Shown here in pieces: positions 19,233-28,732 of a stretch of 64,000 nucleotides of DNA. Every line of letters begins with the position of its first letter. The first letter of the stretch is position 1. This DNA comes from Vibrio tarriae (GTDB taxonomy: Bacteria; Pseudomonadota; Gammaproteobacteria; Enterobacterales; Vibrionaceae). The notes beneath the pieces are model-generated. The model ran no database searches and was not told the origin of the DNA. It saw only the letters and a program-made list of their open reading frames with translations. The stretch lies in NCBI RefSeq assembly GCF_002216685.1, contig NZ_CP022353.1, positions 62,001 to 126,000 on the forward strand. The letters run 5' to 3'. The translations under genes were made by a program, and so were the position numbers.

Positions 19233-20249
19233 ATGGGTAAAACATTAGTTACGGGTATTGATATCGGCCACCACAGTATTAAAGCTGCGGTGCTCAAACC
19301 TATGGGCGACACTTATGCGCTTGTGGGGTATGAGGAGTTGCTCGTTACCGCTGATATTTTCACCGATAATCACACGCTCGATTATCAGAAAATTGTAAAG
19401 AAACTAAAAGAACTAAAAAAGGGGTTGCCTCTATTTAGTCATAAAGTCGCGATAGCAATCCCGGATAGCGCCGTGATTAGCAAAGTATTACAAATAGATA
19501 GCGATCTTGAGCCGCGCGAGCAGGAATTTGCTGTCTATCAAGCCTTCTCCCATCAATCTCCGTTTCCCGTTGAGGAGCTTAGCCTCGATTTTGTCAAAGC
19601 GACGGAAAAAAGCCTCGCTCGCAGTAGCACCACGACATTCCAAGTGTATGCCACCAAAAAAGAGGTGGTCGACAGCCGTTTACAAGCTATTAAAAAAGCG
19701 GGTTTTGAACCTGTGTTGATGGATGTGCAAGTGCATAGTTTGCTTCATCTATGGCAACTCGCTAGCCGAGCTTATCGACGTCCAGACTGGATGCTCATTG
19801 ATATTGGCTACACCCAAAGTTCATTGTGCCTTGATTTTCCGGAAAAAATGCCCTTTTACAAAGACGTGCCACTAGGAACTCGTCAATTGGAATCGGAAGA
19901 AAGTGGCGTGATCTCATTGAATTCGCCACTGCAACAAGACCCAACACAACGTTTCATTCACGAATTTGTCGAAAAAGTTGCGCGACAAATTCAGCTCTTT
20001 ACTTCGGTGCATGGTGCTCAAAGCCTTGGTGGTTTATGGCTATCGGGTGGTGGTGCCACACTTCCTGGCCTAGAAGAGGCGCTCTACCAACGCTTATCAC
20101 TACATTGTGAAATTTTGAACCCGTTTTCGCTGTTCAAAAACAATGTGGCAAAGCGTAAACGCCAAGTGATTGATGGCCAGCGTTTTAGTACTGCAGCAGG
20201 TTTGGCGCTGCGAGGCTTAGCTTGGTTGGAGAGTGACCATGTTGCATAA
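19233..20249 (+). CDS. pilM: Type IV pilus inner-membrane platform protein PilM
   Basis: Cytoplasmic actin-like ATPase-fold protein that binds the N-terminal tail of PilN and links the pilus motor to the periplasmic alignment complex. The 338-residue protein shows the GIDIGHHSIKAAVL phosphate-1 motif (residues about 8-21), a second nucleotide segment IDIGYTQSSLCL, and the C-terminal adenosine motif WLSGGGATLPGLEEAL. It is the first gene of pilMNOPQ; its stop codon overlaps the pilN start by 11 bases, implying translational coupling. In V. cholerae the operon serves type IV pili, including the DNA-uptake pilus. Confidence 0.94.
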   Translation: MGKTLVTGIDIGHHSIKAAVLKPMGDTYALVGYEELLVTADIFTDNHTLDYQKIVKKLKELKKGLPLFSHKVAIAIPDSAVISKVLQIDSDLEPREQEFAVYQAFSHQSPFPVEELSLDFVKATEKSLARSSTTTFQVYATKKEVVDSRLQAIKKAGFEPVLMDVQVHSLLHLWQLASRAYRRPDWMLIDIGYTQSSLCLDFPEKMPFYKDVPLGTRQLESEESGVISLNSPLQQDPTQRFIHEFVEKVARQIQLFTSVHGAQSLGGLWLSGGGATLPGLEEALYQRLSLHCEILNPFSLFKNNVAKRKRQVIDGQRFSTAAGLALRGLAWLESDHVA

Positions 20250-20823
20250 GGTTAACTTACTACCGTGGCGTGAGGCTCGGCGTGAAGCGCATAAACGACG
20301 CTTTTTAGGGTTAGTTACACTCGGTGTTTTGCTGGCGGTGTTGATGCAATTTGCCGCAGGCGAATACTTGAGTGGGCAAATCGCTAAGCAGCAAGAGCGT
20401 ATCGGTTATTTGAAGCAGCATATTTTTGCGCTGGATCAGCAGATCGCTAAGTTGAAGATCGTTGAAGAAGAACATAAGGCGTTATTAACTCGCTTAACCG
20501 TGGTGGAGCAACTGCAGCAAAAGCGCAATAAAACCACTGAATTTATGAACCAAATGCCAAGCCTGATCCCTGAAGGCGTGTATGTCGACAAGATCAAAAT
20601 GAATGGTCATGAGATAGAAATAACCGGGATCAGCGACTCCACTGCACGTTTGGCAACCATGCTCGATAACTTGGAGAAATCAGACAAATTAACCGATGTT
20701 GAGATGCATGAGATCGTCTCTGGAAATAAGCGTTTTGGTAAACAATTTCAGAGTTTTAAAGTCTCATTCCAAATTTTAAACCCAACCTCTAACCCACAAG
20801 ATGGAGGTGCACACAATGGCTAG
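20239..20823 (+). CDS. pilN: Type IV pilus assembly protein PilN
   Basis: 194-residue bitopic inner-membrane protein. The N-terminal cytoplasmic motif HKVNLLPWREARRE (residues about 2-15) is the classic PilM-binding segment. One membrane helix follows (about 23-42), then a periplasmic coiled coil (about 50-95) and a ferredoxin-like fold that heterodimerises with PilO. The start is the ATG at 20239 rather than the GTG two codons earlier, since MLHKVNLLPWR is the conserved N-terminus. It overlaps both pilM and pilO. Confidence 0.94.
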   Translation: MLHKVNLLPWREARREAHKRRFLGLVTLGVLLAVLMQFAAGEYLSGQIAKQQERIGYLKQHIFALDQQIAKLKIVEEEHKALLTRLTVVEQLQQKRNKTTEFMNQMPSLIPEGVYVDKIKMNGHEIEITGISDSTARLATMLDNLEKSDKLTDVEMHEIVSGNKRFGKQFQSFKVSFQILNPTSNPQDGGAHNG

Positions 20824-21406
20824 TTTGCAAGAGCTAGAACTGGATGAAATCAGCGAATGGCCGCTTCTACCTCAATTGGTAGTAATTCTGCTCATCATGT
20901 TGCTGATCCAAGGAGCTGGATATTGGTTCTATCTAATGCCCAAACAAGACGAGATTGCGTTGTTAAAGCAGGAAGAGGAAACCGTCAAGGCCACACTACG
21001 CATCAAAGCCAATAAAGTGGCGGTACTACCGCAGATTCAAGCTCAGTTGGATGAACTTAAAGAACGTTACGATTTTTTACTGCGCCAGTTACCGGTGCAA
21101 AAAGAACTAGCCAGTATGCTGGCGTCAGTCAACCAGCTTGGCCTTGATAATTCTTTGACCTTCACTCGGATTGATTGGGGTGAACGTGAAAGCCAAGAGT
21201 TTCTTTACCGCCTACCGCTCAATATCGAACTGACTGGTAACTATCACGATATTGGTGATTTTTCTGAAGCGATTGCCAAGTTACCGCGCATCATCAACTT
21301 CGATGACGTGGATTGGCAGCGGGTCAGCCAAGAGAGTAGCACACTGCACTTTCGAGTCAGAGCTTACACCTACCAGTTTAAACAGGAGGTGGAAGATGAA
21401 AAATAA
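20816..21406 (+). CDS. pilO: Type IV pilus assembly protein PilO
   Basis: 196-residue inner-membrane protein with a short cytoplasmic N-terminus, one membrane helix (residues about 22-42), a coiled coil, and a periplasmic ferredoxin-like domain. It partners PilN and contacts PilP. The ATG at 20816 is chosen because it lies 6 bases after GGAGGTG; the ATG at 20801 overlaps that ribosome site. Its start lies inside the end of pilN, and its end overlaps pilP by 11 bases. Confidence 0.93.
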   Translation: MASLQELELDEISEWPLLPQLVVILLIMLLIQGAGYWFYLMPKQDEIALLKQEEETVKATLRIKANKVAVLPQIQAQLDELKERYDFLLRQLPVQKELASMLASVNQLGLDNSLTFTRIDWGERESQEFLYRLPLNIELTGNYHDIGDFSEAIAKLPRIINFDDVDWQRVSQESSTLHFRVRAYTYQFKQEVEDEK

Positions 21407-21914
21407 TCGGGTTGGATTATGGCTTCTTAGTTTGATTGTGTTGGCTGGGTGTAAGGCCAATCAAGAAGACTTAACGTCATTCGTCGCACAAGTTGAGCGC
21501 GAAGCACGTAAGGATGTCACTAAGTTGAAGCCGATTTTAGAGTTTGAAGTCACGGCTTATCAACAGCACAAGGCTCGGGAGCCTTTTGTATTGCCCAAAG
21601 AGGCCCTAGTGCAAAACCAGCCTGTGGCTAACGCGGATTGTTGGCAGCCTGCACCACGGGCTAAAAATGGCCCGTTAGAGCGTTATCCATTGCATCAGTT
21701 GCGTTTAAAAGGAGTGATGAGTAGCGGCGGCAGTATCTCTGCGTTAGTGCAAACACCTGCTGGGAATGTCGTCAAAGTCAAAGCGGGTCAATATGTAGGG
21801 ATTAATAATGGCAAAGTCACTAGAGTTGATGATAACTATTTGTTAATTAATGAAACTTTGCCTGATGGCTTAGGGTGTTGGAATCAGCGTAACGTCAAGC
21901 TGGCTTTAAAATAA
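21396..21914 (+). CDS. pilP: Type IV pilus pilotin-like lipoprotein PilP
   Basis: 172-residue periplasmic lipoprotein that links the PilN/PilO dimer to the N domain of the PilQ secretin. It has a signal peptide with lipobox LAGC, so lipidation is expected at Cys19. This is followed by a flexible linker and a small beta domain (residues about 90-170) containing LKGVMSSGGSISALVQTP. Its start is set by AACAGGAGG eight bases upstream, inside the 3' end of pilO. It is followed by pilQ after 25 bases. Confidence 0.93.
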   Translation: MKNNRVGLWLLSLIVLAGCKANQEDLTSFVAQVEREARKDVTKLKPILEFEVTAYQQHKAREPFVLPKEALVQNQPVANADCWQPAPRAKNGPLERYPLHQLRLKGVMSSGGSISALVQTPAGNVVKVKAGQYVGINNGKVTRVDDNYLLINETLPDGLGCWNQRNVKLALK

Positions 21915-21939
21915 ACGGTTGAAGTATAGAGATATAACG

Positions 21940-23655
21940 ATGAAAAATGGATTGAAAACTTATGTCGCACAGACTTGGCTAACCTTGTGGGTTGGTTTGG
22001 CACTTTGTGCTTCTTCCATGGCGTTTAGCGCTGAATCAGCCTCCGCCAACCAGTTGGAAAACATCGACTTTCGGGTCAATAAAGATAAGGCGGCCGTATT
22101 AATTGTCGAATTGGCCTCTCCATCGGCGGTGGTAGATGTACAAAAAGTCCAAGAAGGGTTGAACATTGAGCTACTTAAAACCGATGTGTCGGATGACAAA
22201 CTCTACCTTTTGGATGTGAAAGATTTCTCCACCGCAGTGCAGAGTGTCGAAGTATTTCGAAAAGAACCGAGTACACAACTTGTAGTGACGGTTGATGGTG
22301 AGTTTAAGCACGATTACACCTTAAAGGGAAAATATCTTGAGGTGGTGATCAGCAAACTGAAAGCCGATGAAAAGCCTAAGCCAAAGAGTATCTTGGAAAA
22401 AGAAGGCAAGCTTATCTCGATCAACTTCCAAGACATTCCAGTACGTAATGTGTTGCAGTTGATTGCCGACTATAACGGCTTCAACTTAGTAGTGTCGGAC
22501 TCTGTTGCTGGAAATCTGACCTTGCGCTTGGATGGCGTTCCTTGGCAACAAGTGTTAGATATTATTCTGCAAGTCAAAGGGTTGGATAAGCGGGTAGATG
22601 GCAATGTTATTTTGATTGCGCCGAAAGAGGAGCTCGATTTACGCGAAAAACAAGAGCTCGAAAAAGCCCGCTTAGCGGAAGAACTGGGTGATTTAAAATC
22701 GGAAATCATCAAGATTAACTTTGCCAAAGCGTCTGACATTGCGGCGATGATCGGCGGTGAAGGTAACGTCAACATGTTGTCTGAACGAGGTTCGATCAGC
22801 ATCGATGAACGGACGAACTCACTGTTGATTCGTGAATTGCCAGAAAATATCGCAGTGATCCGCGAGATCATTGAATCACTGGATATACCAGTTAAACAAG
22901 TGCAAATCGAAGCGCGGATTGTGACCGTAAAAGAAGGTAACCTTGATGAGCTTGGTGTACGTTGGGGCGTGATGTCGACCAATGGTAGCCATTCAGTAGG
23001 GGGAACCATTGAAAGTAACTTATGGCAACAAGGGTTATTGGCGGATGATGAATTTCCGGTTGATGAATTCTTAAATGTGAACTTGGCTTCAACCTCTGCA
23101 AATGCGTCTTCAATTGCTTTCCAAGTGGCTAAGTTAGGCTCTGGTACTTTATTAGATCTGGAGCTTTCAGCATTACAAAATGAATCGAAGGCAGAAATCA
23201 TCTCTAGCCCTCGTTTGATCACTACCAACAAACAGCCAGCCTATATTGAGCAAGGTACCGAGATCCCTTATCTGGAATCCTCTTCAAGCGGCGCAACAAC
23301 TGTATCGTTTAAAAAAGCAGTGCTGAGTTTAAAAGTGACGCCACAAATCACGCCAGATAACCGCTTGGTGCTTGATTTGAGCGTGACCCAAGACCGCCGC
23401 GGCGAAACAGTGAAAACGGGCACTGGAGAGGCTGTCTCTATCGATACTCAGCGAATTGGTACTCAAGTGTTGGTGAATAACGGGGAAACCGTAGTGCTAG
23501 GTGGTATTTTCCAACATAGCATCAATAACTCGGTAGATAAGATCCCATTGTTGGGTGACCTGCCTGTTTTGGGCGCGTTATTTAGACGAACCTATGAGCA
23601 AATGGGTAAAAGTGAACTGCTGATTTTCGTCACGCCGAAAGTAGTTATTCAATAA
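21940..23655 (+). CDS. pilQ: Type IV pilus secretin PilQ
   Basis: 571-residue outer-membrane secretin through which the pilus and, in competence, DNA pass. Order of parts: signal peptide (residues about 1-32, ending around AFSAES); AMIN domain (about 40-140) that binds peptidoglycan; STN/N domains (about 155-330, with NFQDIPVRNVLQLIADYNGFNLVVS); and the secretin pore domain (about 330-570, with EIISSPRLITTNKQPAYIEQG and VPLLGDLP-type KIPLLGDLPVLGALF). The ATG at 21940 begins a proper signal peptide; a TTG 21 bases upstream is unlikely. Last gene of the pil operon. Confidence 0.95.
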   Translation: MKNGLKTYVAQTWLTLWVGLALCASSMAFSAESASANQLENIDFRVNKDKAAVLIVELASPSAVVDVQKVQEGLNIELLKTDVSDDKLYLLDVKDFSTAVQSVEVFRKEPSTQLVVTVDGEFKHDYTLKGKYLEVVISKLKADEKPKPKSILEKEGKLISINFQDIPVRNVLQLIADYNGFNLVVSDSVAGNLTLRLDGVPWQQVLDIILQVKGLDKRVDGNVILIAPKEELDLREKQELEKARLAEELGDLKSEIIKINFAKASDIAAMIGGEGNVNMLSERGSISIDERTNSLLIRELPENIAVIREIIESLDIPVKQVQIEARIVTVKEGNLDELGVRWGVMSTNGSHSVGGTIESNLWQQGLLADDEFPVDEFLNVNLASTSANASSIAFQVAKLGSGTLLDLELSALQNESKAEIISSPRLITTNKQPAYIEQGTEIPYLESSSSGATTVSFKKAVLSLKVTPQITPDNRLVLDLSVTQDRRGETVKTGTGEAVSIDTQRIGTQVLVNNGETVVLGGIFQHSINNSVDKIPLLGDLPVLGALFRRTYEQMGKSELLIFVTPKVVIQ

Positions 23656-23699
23656 CTTAGCGTGTGCGTAACAAGCGAACAAAAATTAAAGTTGCAATA

Positions 23700-23805
23700 G
23701 TGGCACCATATCTAGATAATTTCGGGTCTTATCACGAAATATCGGTGAGGAATAGGTGCCACAAGCATTCCTATAGTTGGCGTATGTCCAGCAACTCTTG
23801 TGGCG
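23700..23805 (+). promoter_or_regulatory. Structured leader with two competing hairpins before aroK
   Basis: The pilQ-aroK gap holds an 8-bp stem GTGGCACC (23700-23707) with GGTGCCAC (23755-23762), enclosing an ATTTCG/CGAAAT hairpin. A second 8-bp stem pairs GCCACAAG (23758-23765) with CTTGTGGC (23797-23804) and encloses AGTTG/CAACT. The two share bases 23758-23762, so only one can form at once. No T-run follows. It looks like a switchable RNA leader; function is inference. Confidence 0.5.
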
Positions 23806-23841
23806 ATGTCATTGAATTAACGTTGTAAATTACTGCTGAAC

Positions 23842-24366
23842 ATGGCTGAGAAACGCAATATTTTCCTTGTTGGCCCTATGGGTGCTGGCAAAAGCACAAT
23901 TGGTAGACACCTAGCTCAACAACTGCACATGGAGTTTATCGACTCCGATACGGTTATCGAAGAACGTACCGGAGCGGATATCGCATGGGTGTTTGATGTT
24001 GAAGGTGAAGAAGGCTTCCGCAAGCGCGAAGAAGCCGTTATTAATGATCTAACCGAGCAACAGGGTATCGTACTAGCGACGGGTGGTGGCTCAGTAATTA
24101 GTAAAGAGAACCGTAACCGACTGTCTGCTCGCGGTATCGTTGTATACCTCGAAACAACTATTGAAAAACAATTGGCACGCACCAATCGCGATAAAAAGCG
24201 CCCACTACTGCAAACGGATTGCCCACGTGAAGTGCTAGAGCAATTGGCCGAAGATCGTAATCCTCTGTACGAAGAGATCGCGGACATTACGGTACGCACC
24301 GACGATCAAAGTGCAAAAGTGGTAGCCAATCAGATCGTAAAAATGCTAGAAGAACACATAATGTAG
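23842..24366 (+). CDS. aroK: Shikimate kinase I
   Basis: Phosphorylates shikimate at the 3-hydroxyl with ATP in the chorismate pathway. The 174-residue P-loop kinase has [14 protein letters not shown] (Walker A, residues about 9-22), the shikimate-binding [10 protein letters not shown] with Asp and Arg, ATGGGSVI, and the lid RDKKRPLL. It is the head of the aroK-aroB-damX-dam-rpe-gph-trpS string conserved with E. coli, 186 bases downstream of pilQ. The structured element upstream may influence its expression. Confidence 0.96.
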   Translation: MAEKRNIFLVGPMGAGKSTIGRHLAQQLHMEFIDSDTVIEERTGADIAWVFDVEGEEGFRKREEAVINDLTEQQGIVLATGGGSVISKENRNRLSARGIVVYLETTIEKQLARTNRDKKRPLLQTDCPREVLEQLAEDRNPLYEEIADITVRTDDQSAKVVANQIVKMLEEHIM

Positions 24367-24393
24367 TGTTTCTTCGAATTGGAGTGCAAAACC

Positions 24394-25479
24394 ATGGAGC
24401 GGATTACGGTCAACTTAGGTGAACGTAGCTACCCAATCTCAATCGGTGCCGGATTGTTTGCCAATCCGGCTCTTCTTTCCCTCTCTACCAAGCAGAAAGT
24501 GGTGATTGTTACCAACCACACCGTCGCTCCGCTTTATGCGTCTGCGATCATTTCATTACTCGATCACATCGGTTGTCAGCATGCTTTGCTAGAACTGCCC
24601 GATGGCGAACAGTACAAAACTCTCGAAACGTTCAATACCGTGATGAGCTTTTTGCTTGAGCATAACTACAGCCGTGATGTGGTTGTCATTGCTTTAGGGG
24701 GGGGAGTGATTGGTGATCTGGTCGGTTTCGCAGCTGCTTGTTATCAGCGTGGTGTTGATTTTATCCAGATCCCAACGACCTTGCTGTCACAGGTGGATTC
24801 TTCGGTCGGTGGGAAAACCGCGGTCAATCATCCGCTCGGTAAAAACATGATTGGTGCTTTTTATCAGCCCAAAGCGGTAGTGATTGATACGGACTGTTTG
24901 ACTACACTGCCCGCGCGTGAATTTGCCGCTGGTATGGCGGAAGTCATCAAATACGGCATCATCTACGACCAAGCATTTTTCGACTGGTTAGAAGTGCAAA
25001 TGGATGCTTTGTATGTGTTGGATGAACAAGCGCTCACTTACGCAATTGCGCGCTGCTGCCAAATCAAAGCTGAGGTGGTGGCGCAAGATGAGAAAGAGTC
25101 AGGCATTCGTGCGTTACTCAATCTTGGTCACACCTTTGGTCATGCGATTGAAGCACACATGGGATATGGCAATTGGCTGCACGGTGAAGCGGTATCTGCG
25201 GGTACGGTAATGGCCGCGAAAACGGCGCAATTACAAGGTCTTATCGATGCATCTCAATTTGAACGTATCCTAGCTATACTGAAAAAAGCGCACTTACCTG
25301 TGCGAACCCCAGAGAACATGACCTTTGCCGATTTTATGCAGCATATGATGCGAGATAAAAAAGTGTTGGCGGGGGAACTACGTTTGGTGTTGCCGACCAG
25401 TATCGGAACATCGGCGGTGGTAAAAGGGGTGCCTGAAGCTGTGATTGCACAAGCGATAGAGTGCTGTCGTACGGTGTAA
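24394..25479 (+). CDS. aroB: 3-Dehydroquinate synthase
   Basis: NAD- and metal-dependent enzyme that cyclises DAHP to 3-dehydroquinate, the second shikimate-pathway step. The 361-residue protein has the NAD-binding [10 protein letters not shown], the glycine-rich [15 protein letters not shown] (residues about 97-111), the loop [21 protein letters not shown], and zinc ligands in [11 protein letters not shown] (two His) and the preceding Glu. The ATG at 24394 gives MERITVNL, the family N-terminus. It follows aroK by 27 bases, with GGAG upstream. Confidence 0.96.
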   Translation: MERITVNLGERSYPISIGAGLFANPALLSLSTKQKVVIVTNHTVAPLYASAIISLLDHIGCQHALLELPDGEQYKTLETFNTVMSFLLEHNYSRDVVVIALGGGVIGDLVGFAAACYQRGVDFIQIPTTLLSQVDSSVGGKTAVNHPLGKNMIGAFYQPKAVVIDTDCLTTLPAREFAAGMAEVIKYGIIYDQAFFDWLEVQMDALYVLDEQALTYAIARCCQIKAEVVAQDEKESGIRALLNLGHTFGHAIEAHMGYGNWLHGEAVSAGTVMAAKTAQLQGLIDASQFERILAILKKAHLPVRTPENMTFADFMQHMMRDKKVLAGELRLVLPTSIGTSAVVKGVPEAVIAQAIECCRTV

Positions 25480-25533
25480 TCGAGAGACTTACAGAATATT
25501 TTGATATCAGACAATTGTCATTAGGATGGCCCA

Positions 25534-27009
25534 ATGAGTTTGGCACATGAACTGGATTTAGAATCGCAAACTGAGTTACTTGAGCGGTTGCAACTGCTGA
25601 CCCGCTTTGGTTCTAACTTGGTGAATGTTTGTGGCCGCCAAGGGGCAGGAAAATCTTGGCTTGCACAACGATTTTTAGAAGGTTGGGCGCAAGATAAAAA
25701 CCAGTCTCTGCTTATGTGCCATCCTAATCAAAATGACGAGCAGCGTCGCGTGACTATGTTGTCACAGCTGTTTTCTGAACCACTTTACAATCCCAAAGAC
25801 GCCTTAGCGGAAAGCTTCGCGCGTCTATTTGAAGATCAAAATTGCGATATCGTGATTGTGGTCGATGATGCCCATTTACTCTCTGAGTCTTTAGTTTCCG
25901 AATTGTGGATGTTGGTGCTAGAAGCGCAAACTAATCCACGCTGGAATGTCAATGTGGTTCTGTTTGCTCAAGACAATGGTCTGGATGCCTTGTTAACACG
26001 TTTAAGTTATGGACAAGAACATAAGCCTGTCGATTTAGAAATTGAGATGCTTTCCGAAGATGAAGCAGATCGATTATTCGAAAATCGAGTGATGCGCTAT
26101 GTTGATCCACAACTTGAGCGTAAAGTGCGTAATGCTTATAAGAAGGTCAATCCGTTACCGGGGGAAATTATGGCGTTGGCAGAAACGAAAAATGAAAAAC
26201 GGGTGGTGATCCGCTCGATTGTTGGCTCTCCGTTTAATATTGCCTTGGTCGTATTACTTCTCTTGTTATTGCTCGGCGGCGGCTATTGGTGGTTACTATC
26301 CAAGCCCGTTCCTCAAGAAGGTAGCGTTTCGGAAGGCGAGGTCGCAGAGCAAACCGCGATTCCTACTCTCAATTCTGAATCGAATACCCTCGCTCAAGAT
26401 GGCACTTCAACCGTCAACAGCGACGGTATGTCTGATGCTGAGGGCGGTGACTTTGGCGCCGACGATGATACCTCCGCGTTGCCGCCTGATGTGGTGGATA
26501 CCACGGCCAGTGTTGGCATTGCCGATGATGGTAAGCGCGTGGTGATTAACTCTGATGTGGTGGATGCTCTGCTGCAAGGCACAGCTCAAACCGCCGATAC
26601 TTCGGCGATCAACAACTTGGTTGAGTCTACTCAAGCGGCGACGGAGCTAAAAACGCAAACGTTAGAGCAAACACAAGTGCAGAATGCTCAGCCTAAATCG
26701 GTGAGTTTCTCTTTTGCGCGTGATGAGCTGAAAGCCATGTCACCACGCAGCTACACATTGCAGTTGGCGGCGATGAATTCTCTGCAAGATGTGCAAGGCT
26801 TTATTGATGAGCACAAACTACAAGGGAAAGTCTACGTTTACCCAACTCTGCGTAACGATGTCGAGTGGTTTATTGTCACTATGGGCAACTATCCCACCAT
26901 CCAAATGGCGCGTGATGCCTCAGAAAAACTCTCTGCTTCGCTACAAGCGTTAGGTCCTTGGGCTAAATCACTTAGCCAAGTTCAGCGAGAAATCGAGCGT
27001 AAGAAATAA
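25534..27009 (+). CDS. damX: Cell-division SPOR-domain protein DamX
   Basis: Bitopic inner-membrane protein recruited to the division septum by its SPOR domain. The 491-residue product has an N-terminal AAA-like ATPase region with Walker A GRQGAGKSW (residues about 33-41) and Walker B IVIVVDDAH. A membrane helix follows (about 232-252, rich in Leu and Gly). Next is a long acidic Ser/Thr/Asp linker, then the C-terminal SPOR domain (about 408-485, starting YTLQLAAMNS). It is located between aroB and dam as in E. coli. The N-terminal ATPase region resembles that of GspA/ExeA-type proteins. Confidence 0.93.
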   Translation: MSLAHELDLESQTELLERLQLLTRFGSNLVNVCGRQGAGKSWLAQRFLEGWAQDKNQSLLMCHPNQNDEQRRVTMLSQLFSEPLYNPKDALAESFARLFEDQNCDIVIVVDDAHLLSESLVSELWMLVLEAQTNPRWNVNVVLFAQDNGLDALLTRLSYGQEHKPVDLEIEMLSEDEADRLFENRVMRYVDPQLERKVRNAYKKVNPLPGEIMALAETKNEKRVVIRSIVGSPFNIALVVLLLLLLLGGGYWWLLSKPVPQEGSVSEGEVAEQTAIPTLNSESNTLAQDGTSTVNSDGMSDAEGGDFGADDDTSALPPDVVDTTASVGIADDGKRVVINSDVVDALLQGTAQTADTSAINNLVESTQAATELKTQTLEQTQVQNAQPKSVSFSFARDELKAMSPRSYTLQLAAMNSLQDVQGFIDEHKLQGKVYVYPTLRNDVEWFIVTMGNYPTIQMARDASEKLSASLQALGPWAKSLSQVQREIERKK

Positions 27010-27078
27010 ACCTGAGCTTCGCTGAAAAATATGTTACATTCCGCAGCCTTATTTTGTGGCCAACGATTAGAGCAGTAG

Positions 27079-27912
27079 ATGAAAAAGCAGCGCGCCTTTC
27101 TGAAATGGGCTGGGGGTAAATATAGCCTAGTCGAGGATATTCAACGCCATCTACCAGAAGCTCGTGAGCTGGTTGAGCCTTTCGTTGGCGCAGGCTCGGT
27201 CTTCCTGAATACGGATTTTGAACGCTATCTGCTGGCGGACATCAATCCGGATCTGATCAATTTCTACAATCTGCTCAAAACCGAACCTCAAGCTTACATT
27301 CACGAAGCTAAGCGTTGGTTTGTGCCCGAAAATAACCGCAAAGAAGTCTACCTCGATATTCGTAAGCAGTTTAACCAGAGTGACGATGCGATGTTTCGCT
27401 CGTTGGCGTTTTTGTATATGAACCGCTTTGGGTTTAACGGCCTATGTCGTTATAACAAAAAAGGGGGCTTTAATGTGCCGTTTGGCTCGTACAAAAAGCC
27501 TTATTTCCCTGAGCAAGAACTCGAATTTTTTGCTGAAAAAGCGCAGCGTGCCACCTTTATTTGCGCGTCATATGGCGAAACCTTCGCTCGCGCGCAAAGC
27601 GATAGCGTGATTTATTGCGATCCACCTTACGCACCGCTGTCGACTACGGCCAATTTTACCTCTTATGCGGGCAATGGTTTTACCTTAGACGATCAAGCGG
27701 CGTTAGCCGATATCGCCGAGAAAACCGCCAAAGAGCGTGGAATTTCGGTGCTGATTTCCAATCACGATACCACCCATACTCGCCGTTTGTATCGAGGGGC
27801 GCAGCTCAATGTGGTCAAAGCTAACCGTACCATCAGTCGTAATGGTGCTGGGCGCAATAAAGTGGATGAGCTTTTAGCACTCTTCACACCTCATCTTTCA
27901 TTGCAAGCGTGA
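27079..27912 (+). CDS. dam: DNA adenine methylase Dam
   Basis: Methylates adenine in GATC using S-adenosylmethionine; it governs mismatch repair, replication initiation and, in V. cholerae, essential chromosome II replication control (family knowledge). The 277-residue alpha-class N6-adenine methyltransferase has FLKWAGGKYSLVEDI (residues about 7-21, AdoMet loop), VEPFVGAGSVFLN and the catalytic DPPY motif in YCDPPYAPLS (about 180-189). It lies 70 bases after damX and 127 before rpe, in the conserved operon. Confidence 0.97.
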   Translation: MKKQRAFLKWAGGKYSLVEDIQRHLPEARELVEPFVGAGSVFLNTDFERYLLADINPDLINFYNLLKTEPQAYIHEAKRWFVPENNRKEVYLDIRKQFNQSDDAMFRSLAFLYMNRFGFNGLCRYNKKGGFNVPFGSYKKPYFPEQELEFFAEKAQRATFICASYGETFARAQSDSVIYCDPPYAPLSTTANFTSYAGNGFTLDDQAALADIAEKTAKERGISVLISNHDTTHTRRLYRGAQLNVVKANRTISRNGAGRNKVDELLALFTPHLSLQA

Positions 27913-28038
27913 TCTTTTGGGCTGAATGGTGGATTTCCTCTCCCTGCCTCAAGTCACGCGCTAGGATCTCGTCACCAGCTTAGGTAGAATGGCGGCCACA
28001 TTGTGTTCAGCTTGCATTCAATTCCTAACGAGGTCGGT

Positions 28039-28713
28039 ATGAAAGATTTTCTCATTGCACCATCCATTCTCTCCGCTGATTTTGCCCGTCTGGGCGAAGA
28101 TGTTGCCAAAGTGCTCGCCGCAGGAGCGGATGTGGTGCATTTCGATGTGATGGACAATCACTACGTACCGAACCTGACGTTTGGCGCACCGATTTGTAAA
28201 GCCCTGCGCGATTACGGCATTACGGCACCGATTGATGTGCATTTGATGGTGAAACCGGTGGATCGCATCATTCCAGACTTTGCCAAAGCTGGCGCTTCCA
28301 TGATCACTTTCCACGTTGAAGCATCAGAGCACGTTGACCGTACTTTACAACTGATCAAAGAGTGCGGCTGTCAGGCGGGCGTGGTACTGAACCCTGCGAC
28401 ACCTCTGCACCACCTCGACTACATCATGGATAAAGTCGATTTGATTCTGCTGATGTCGGTGAACCCTGGCTTTGGCGGACAATCTTTCATTCCACATACT
28501 TTAGATAAACTGCGCGCGGTGCGTGAACGTATCAAGCAAAGTGGGCGTCAAATTCGTTTGGAAATTGATGGTGGCGTGAAAGTGGAGAATATCCGAGAAA
28601 TCGCGGAAGCGGGTGCAGATATGTTTGTGGCAGGCTCGGCGATTTTTGGTCAGCCTGATTACCAAGCGGTGATTGAGCAGATGCGTGCTGAACTGGCGAA
28701 AGCCAAAATTTAA
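28039..28713 (+). CDS. rpe: Ribulose-phosphate 3-epimerase
   Basis: Interconverts ribulose 5-phosphate and xylulose 5-phosphate in the pentose phosphate pathway. The 224-residue TIM barrel has [16 protein letters not shown] (residues about 5-20), [16 protein letters not shown] with metal-binding His and Asp, [15 protein letters not shown] and the C-terminal EIDGGV. The ATG at 28039 gives [11 protein letters not shown], the family start, so 12 upstream in-frame residues are dropped. It is followed by gph after 19 bases. Confidence 0.97.
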   Translation: MKDFLIAPSILSADFARLGEDVAKVLAAGADVVHFDVMDNHYVPNLTFGAPICKALRDYGITAPIDVHLMVKPVDRIIPDFAKAGASMITFHVEASEHVDRTLQLIKECGCQAGVVLNPATPLHHLDYIMDKVDLILLMSVNPGFGGQSFIPHTLDKLRAVRERIKQSGRQIRLEIDGGVKVENIREIAEAGADMFVAGSAIFGQPDYQAVIEQMRAELAKAKI

Positions 28714-28732
28714 TCTGATTTAGGATCGTGTT

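Noticed and set aside
22470..23231. 253-codon open frame antisense to pilQ
   Set aside because: Lies wholly within the clear pilQ secretin frame; Ser-rich mirror translation, no family resemblance.
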